NCBI GenBank assembly: GCA_014382645.1
Contig: JACNJI010000363.1
Span: forward strand, 1-7,494
DNA: 7,494 nucleotides
Direction: 5' to 3'
From: Verrucomicrobiota bacterium
Lineage (GTDB): Bacteria; Verrucomicrobiota; Verrucomicrobiia; Opitutales; Seribacteraceae
The translations under genes and the position numbers were made by a program. The notes under the pieces were generated by a model, which saw only the letters and a list, made by a program, of their open reading frames with translations, searched no databases and was not told the origin of the DNA. Each line of letters begins with the position of its first letter. Position 1 is the stretch's first letter. Below are positions 5,805 through 7,494 of the stretch, piece by piece.

Positions 5805-6977
5805 CTAGCGGCGACGCTTGGAAATGATCTCGGAAACCTTTTCGTCGAAGCCGTCGCCCTTTCCTTCCTTGGCGAGGCGAGCCTTTTCGGTGGTCACGAA
5901 GTCCCGGCGCTTGACGAGCAGTTCTTCCAGTTTCTTCTGAAGTTCGGTCCGCTTGGCCACTTGTTCCTTGAGGTAGGCCGTACGCGTCTCGGGCGACATT
6001 TTCTTGAGTTTCTCGGAAAGTTTATCCTCCTCGATTTTGTCGTATTCGTACTTGCCGGAAGCAAGGCCCTCCACAAGGTCTCCTCCGCCATCGATGTAGG
6101 CGGTGGCAGCTGCGGAAGGGGCCACGGAGCCACTAAACTTCAAAGAGGAGATAGCCTTGGATTTAAAGGAAAGCACGGAGAGGCGGTCGGCGGCCACCTC
6201 GTCATCAGCCTCGGCAGCCAGCTCAAGCTTACTAGCCACGACCGCCCGCACTCCGGCATCTCCATAGGCCACTACGGTGACGCCGAGTTCGCGGTTGAGC
6301 TTGGCGATTTCGGCATCGACGGGCGTGCTGATGGCAGCCACGCCACCGGTTTGCGCGATGGCCACGTAGTCGCCCTCGGCGAGCTTGGCGATTTCCTTCC
6401 ATATGGGCGTGGTGGAAGCCATGCTCCCGCACTGGACGGTGTTGACGATGAGATCCTTCTTCACAGCCTGCTTGCAGACTGCGGGATACTTGACGTCGTC
6501 CTGATAATCCATGTGCGGAGGGGCATCTCCCACCAGAAAGATCAACTTGAGCACCTTGCGATCATCGTTCCACTTGATCTTGGTTACGGCCTCGTGCAGG
6601 GCCTGGTTTACAGACTCGGGGGTGTCGCCGCCGCCTTGGGCCTGAAACTTCATCAGCTTGGCGTATACGTCGTCGATATCCTCGGAAAGGTCGTGAACCT
6701 GCGTAACGTAGGCGTCCTTGCGATCGCGGTAACCAATAAGCCCTATGCGAAGGTTGGGCACGGGCTTGCTGGAAAGAATCTCGTTGGCGATGGACCAGAC
6801 CTTTTGCTTGGCGCCCTCGATGAGACCTCCCATGGAACCGGTGGTGTCTAGGACGAAGCAGACCTCGATGGTCTCGCGTTCCTTCTTTGCGTTTTTCTTG
6901 GCCTTCTTCTCACCGTCCTTGGCGGCGAGGGAAAAAAGAACGAGGCAAGCGGTAATAAACAGGGCGATTGTTTTCAT
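5805..6977 (-). CDS. secreted von Willebrand factor A domain protein
   Basis: A 390-residue protein with a signal peptide (MKTIALFITACLVLFSLAA, cleavage probably near residue 19), then a lysine-rich stretch (20-33) and a VWA domain from about residue 36 to 215. The metal-ion site (MIDAS) is complete in outline: D44-T-T46-G-S48 for the DxTxS loop, T119 in GGGDTPES, and D151 in FLVGDAPPH. KYPAVCKQAVKKDLIVNTVQ (163-182) and GDYVAIAQTGG (202-212) complete the domain. The C-terminal region contains TPVDAEIAKLNRELGVTVVA (218-237), then a charged, likely helical or coiled-coil tail (about 312-370) ending in KRRR. VWA domains with an intact MIDAS usually bind a protein ligand through a divalent metal; the partner here is unknown. 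The ATG at 6977 lacks a strong ribosome site but is fixed by the signal peptide. It follows the upstream partial gene by 53 bases and may be co-transcribed with it. Confidence 0.9.
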   Translation of the reverse strand: MKTIALFITACLVLFSLAAKDGEKKAKKNAKKERETIEVCFVLDTTGSMGGLIEGAKQKVWSIANEILSSKPVPNLRIGLIGYRDRKDAYVTQVHDLSEDIDDVYAKLMKFQAQGGGDTPESVNQALHEAVTKIKWNDDRKVLKLIFLVGDAPPHMDYQDDVKYPAVCKQAVKKDLIVNTVQCGSMASTTPIWKEIAKLAEGDYVAIAQTGGVAAISTPVDAEIAKLNRELGVTVVAYGDAGVRAVVASKLELAAEADDEVAADRLSVLSFKSKAISSLKFSGSVAPSAAATAYIDGGGDLVEGLASGKYEYDKIEEDKLSEKLKKMSPETRTAYLKEQVAKRTELQKKLEELLVKRRDFVTTEKARLAKEGKGDGFDEKVSEIISKRRR

Positions 6978-7030
6978 GATGAGTTTTCCGTTTCTTTGTT
7001 AAATCGGTCGATATTCAATAGGTGGACAAA

Positions 7031-7494
7031 CTACCTTCGGCAGCGAATGACCTTGCCTTGGTGGATGACGTCGACATCGGGTCCAAGGCTGAGCCAAGGA
7101 ATAACCTCGGGGTGTTTCTCGAGGAAGTCGAAGTACTCCTTGGAGGCGAATTTGAGCTCGTGAATCGTCTTGTCCGAATCGTCGCGGGCATCGTCGTCGA
7201 TCCAGAGATTCCCCGCAAGGTGGAAGGTCTTGCCGTCTATTATGCGGTTCTCGAACATGAGTCTGCCACGCCCCTTTCCTTCACCCGAGTAGGCGATGTC
7301 CCTAGCGGCTCTGAAATCAGCAATGCCGCTGGCGCTCTTGAGAGCGGAACCGGATGCTGCTCCTCGCACGGCATCATCCCCGGACTTCTCGAGCTTGAAA
7401 CTGTCGTAAGAAAGCTTGGCATCTCTTTCAATGGCAAGTGACTCTTCGGCAATAGGCGCCACTGTTGTGCCTGGGGCAAAGCCTCCCAAGCTGC
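7031..7494 (-). CDS. C-terminal part of a probable VIT/VWA-type protein, cut by the window end
   Basis: The frame is open from the window end to TAG at 7031-7033, giving the last 153 residues; the true start is beyond the window. An internal TTG at 7489 is not a convincing start because the frame continues open past it. The first half is low in structure, rich in Ala, Ser, Gly and charged residues. The second half is a compact module: RIIDGKTFHLAGNLWIDDDA, then HELKFASKEYFDFLEKHPEV, and LGPDVDVIHQGKVIRCRR at the very end. As I recall, this 'GKTF-x-x-x-x-x-x-WID ... YF-x-L-x-x-x-P ... LG-x-x-V' pattern ends large VIT/VWA-domain proteins of Planctomycetota and relatives, which would suit the VWA gene next door. 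The VWA part itself is not in the window, so the name is tentative. Confidence 0.6.
   Translation of the reverse strand, partial: SLGGFAPGTTVAPIAEESLAIERDAKLSYDSFKLEKSGDDAVRGAASGSALKSASGIADFRAARDIAYSGEGKGRGRLMFENRIIDGKTFHLAGNLWIDDDARDDSDKTIHELKFASKEYFDFLEKHPEVIPWLSLGPDVDVIHQGKVIRCRR

Noticed and set aside
5961..6851. 296-codon open frame on the plus strand, antisense to the VWA gene
   Set aside because: It lies wholly inside a gene with a clear domain and signal peptide, and shows no family motifs. Long antisense frames are common opposite genes with GC-rich third codon positions.
6939..6977. Lipobox-like I-T-A-C at residues 8-11 of the VWA protein
   Set aside because: The cysteine comes too early, with the hydrophobic core continuing after it, so an ordinary signal peptide cut near residue 19 fits better.

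Overview
The window looks like ordinary chromosomal DNA from a Gram-negative bacterium, most plausibly of the Planctomycetota-Verrucomicrobiota group. The main support is a secreted PQQ-type beta-propeller protein whose mature N-terminus carries a W-x-Q-F-R-G-P-x-G-x-G motif, which I associate with that group, plus two neighbouring genes of the type found near von Willebrand factor A (VWA) proteins there. Shine-Dalgarno sequences are mostly weak. The assignment comes from remembered family distributions, not from a search. I see no tRNA, rRNA, insertion sequence, CRISPR array, phage gene or integration scar.

Layout. Positions 1-4234 hold four minus-strand genes, read right to left: sppA (membrane-bound signal peptide peptidase, 616 aa), sufT (Fe-S cluster assembly protein of the DUF59/MIP18 type, 185 aa), a secreted PQQ-like beta-propeller protein (about 410 aa), and the first 85 codons of an alpha/beta-hydrolase-like protein cut by the window start. 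Gaps between them are 42, 87 and 204 bases, so sppA-sufT is a likely transcription unit. The PQQ gene may belong to it, and the hydrolase gene more likely has its own control region. At 4235-4331 a 97-base divergent region separates sppA from the only plus-strand gene (4332-5792), which encodes a 486-aa soluble protein of a conserved but uncharacterised family. That gene converges on a minus-strand secreted VWA-domain protein (5805-6977, 390 aa) with only 12 bases between stop codons. Upstream of the VWA gene, 53 bases away, is the C-terminal 153 codons of another minus-strand gene (7031 to the window end), probably the end of a larger VIT/VWA-type protein.

How the genes may work together. 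Several products act at or outside the inner membrane: SppA cuts leftover signal peptides, the propeller and VWA proteins carry signal peptides, and SppA has a membrane anchor. SufT, the hydrolase and the 486-aa protein look cytoplasmic. No shared pathway can be proven from sequence. I do not see a clear new multi-gene system. The most open questions are the function of the 486-aa protein and the short inverted repeats in two control regions (271-292 and 4289-4307).
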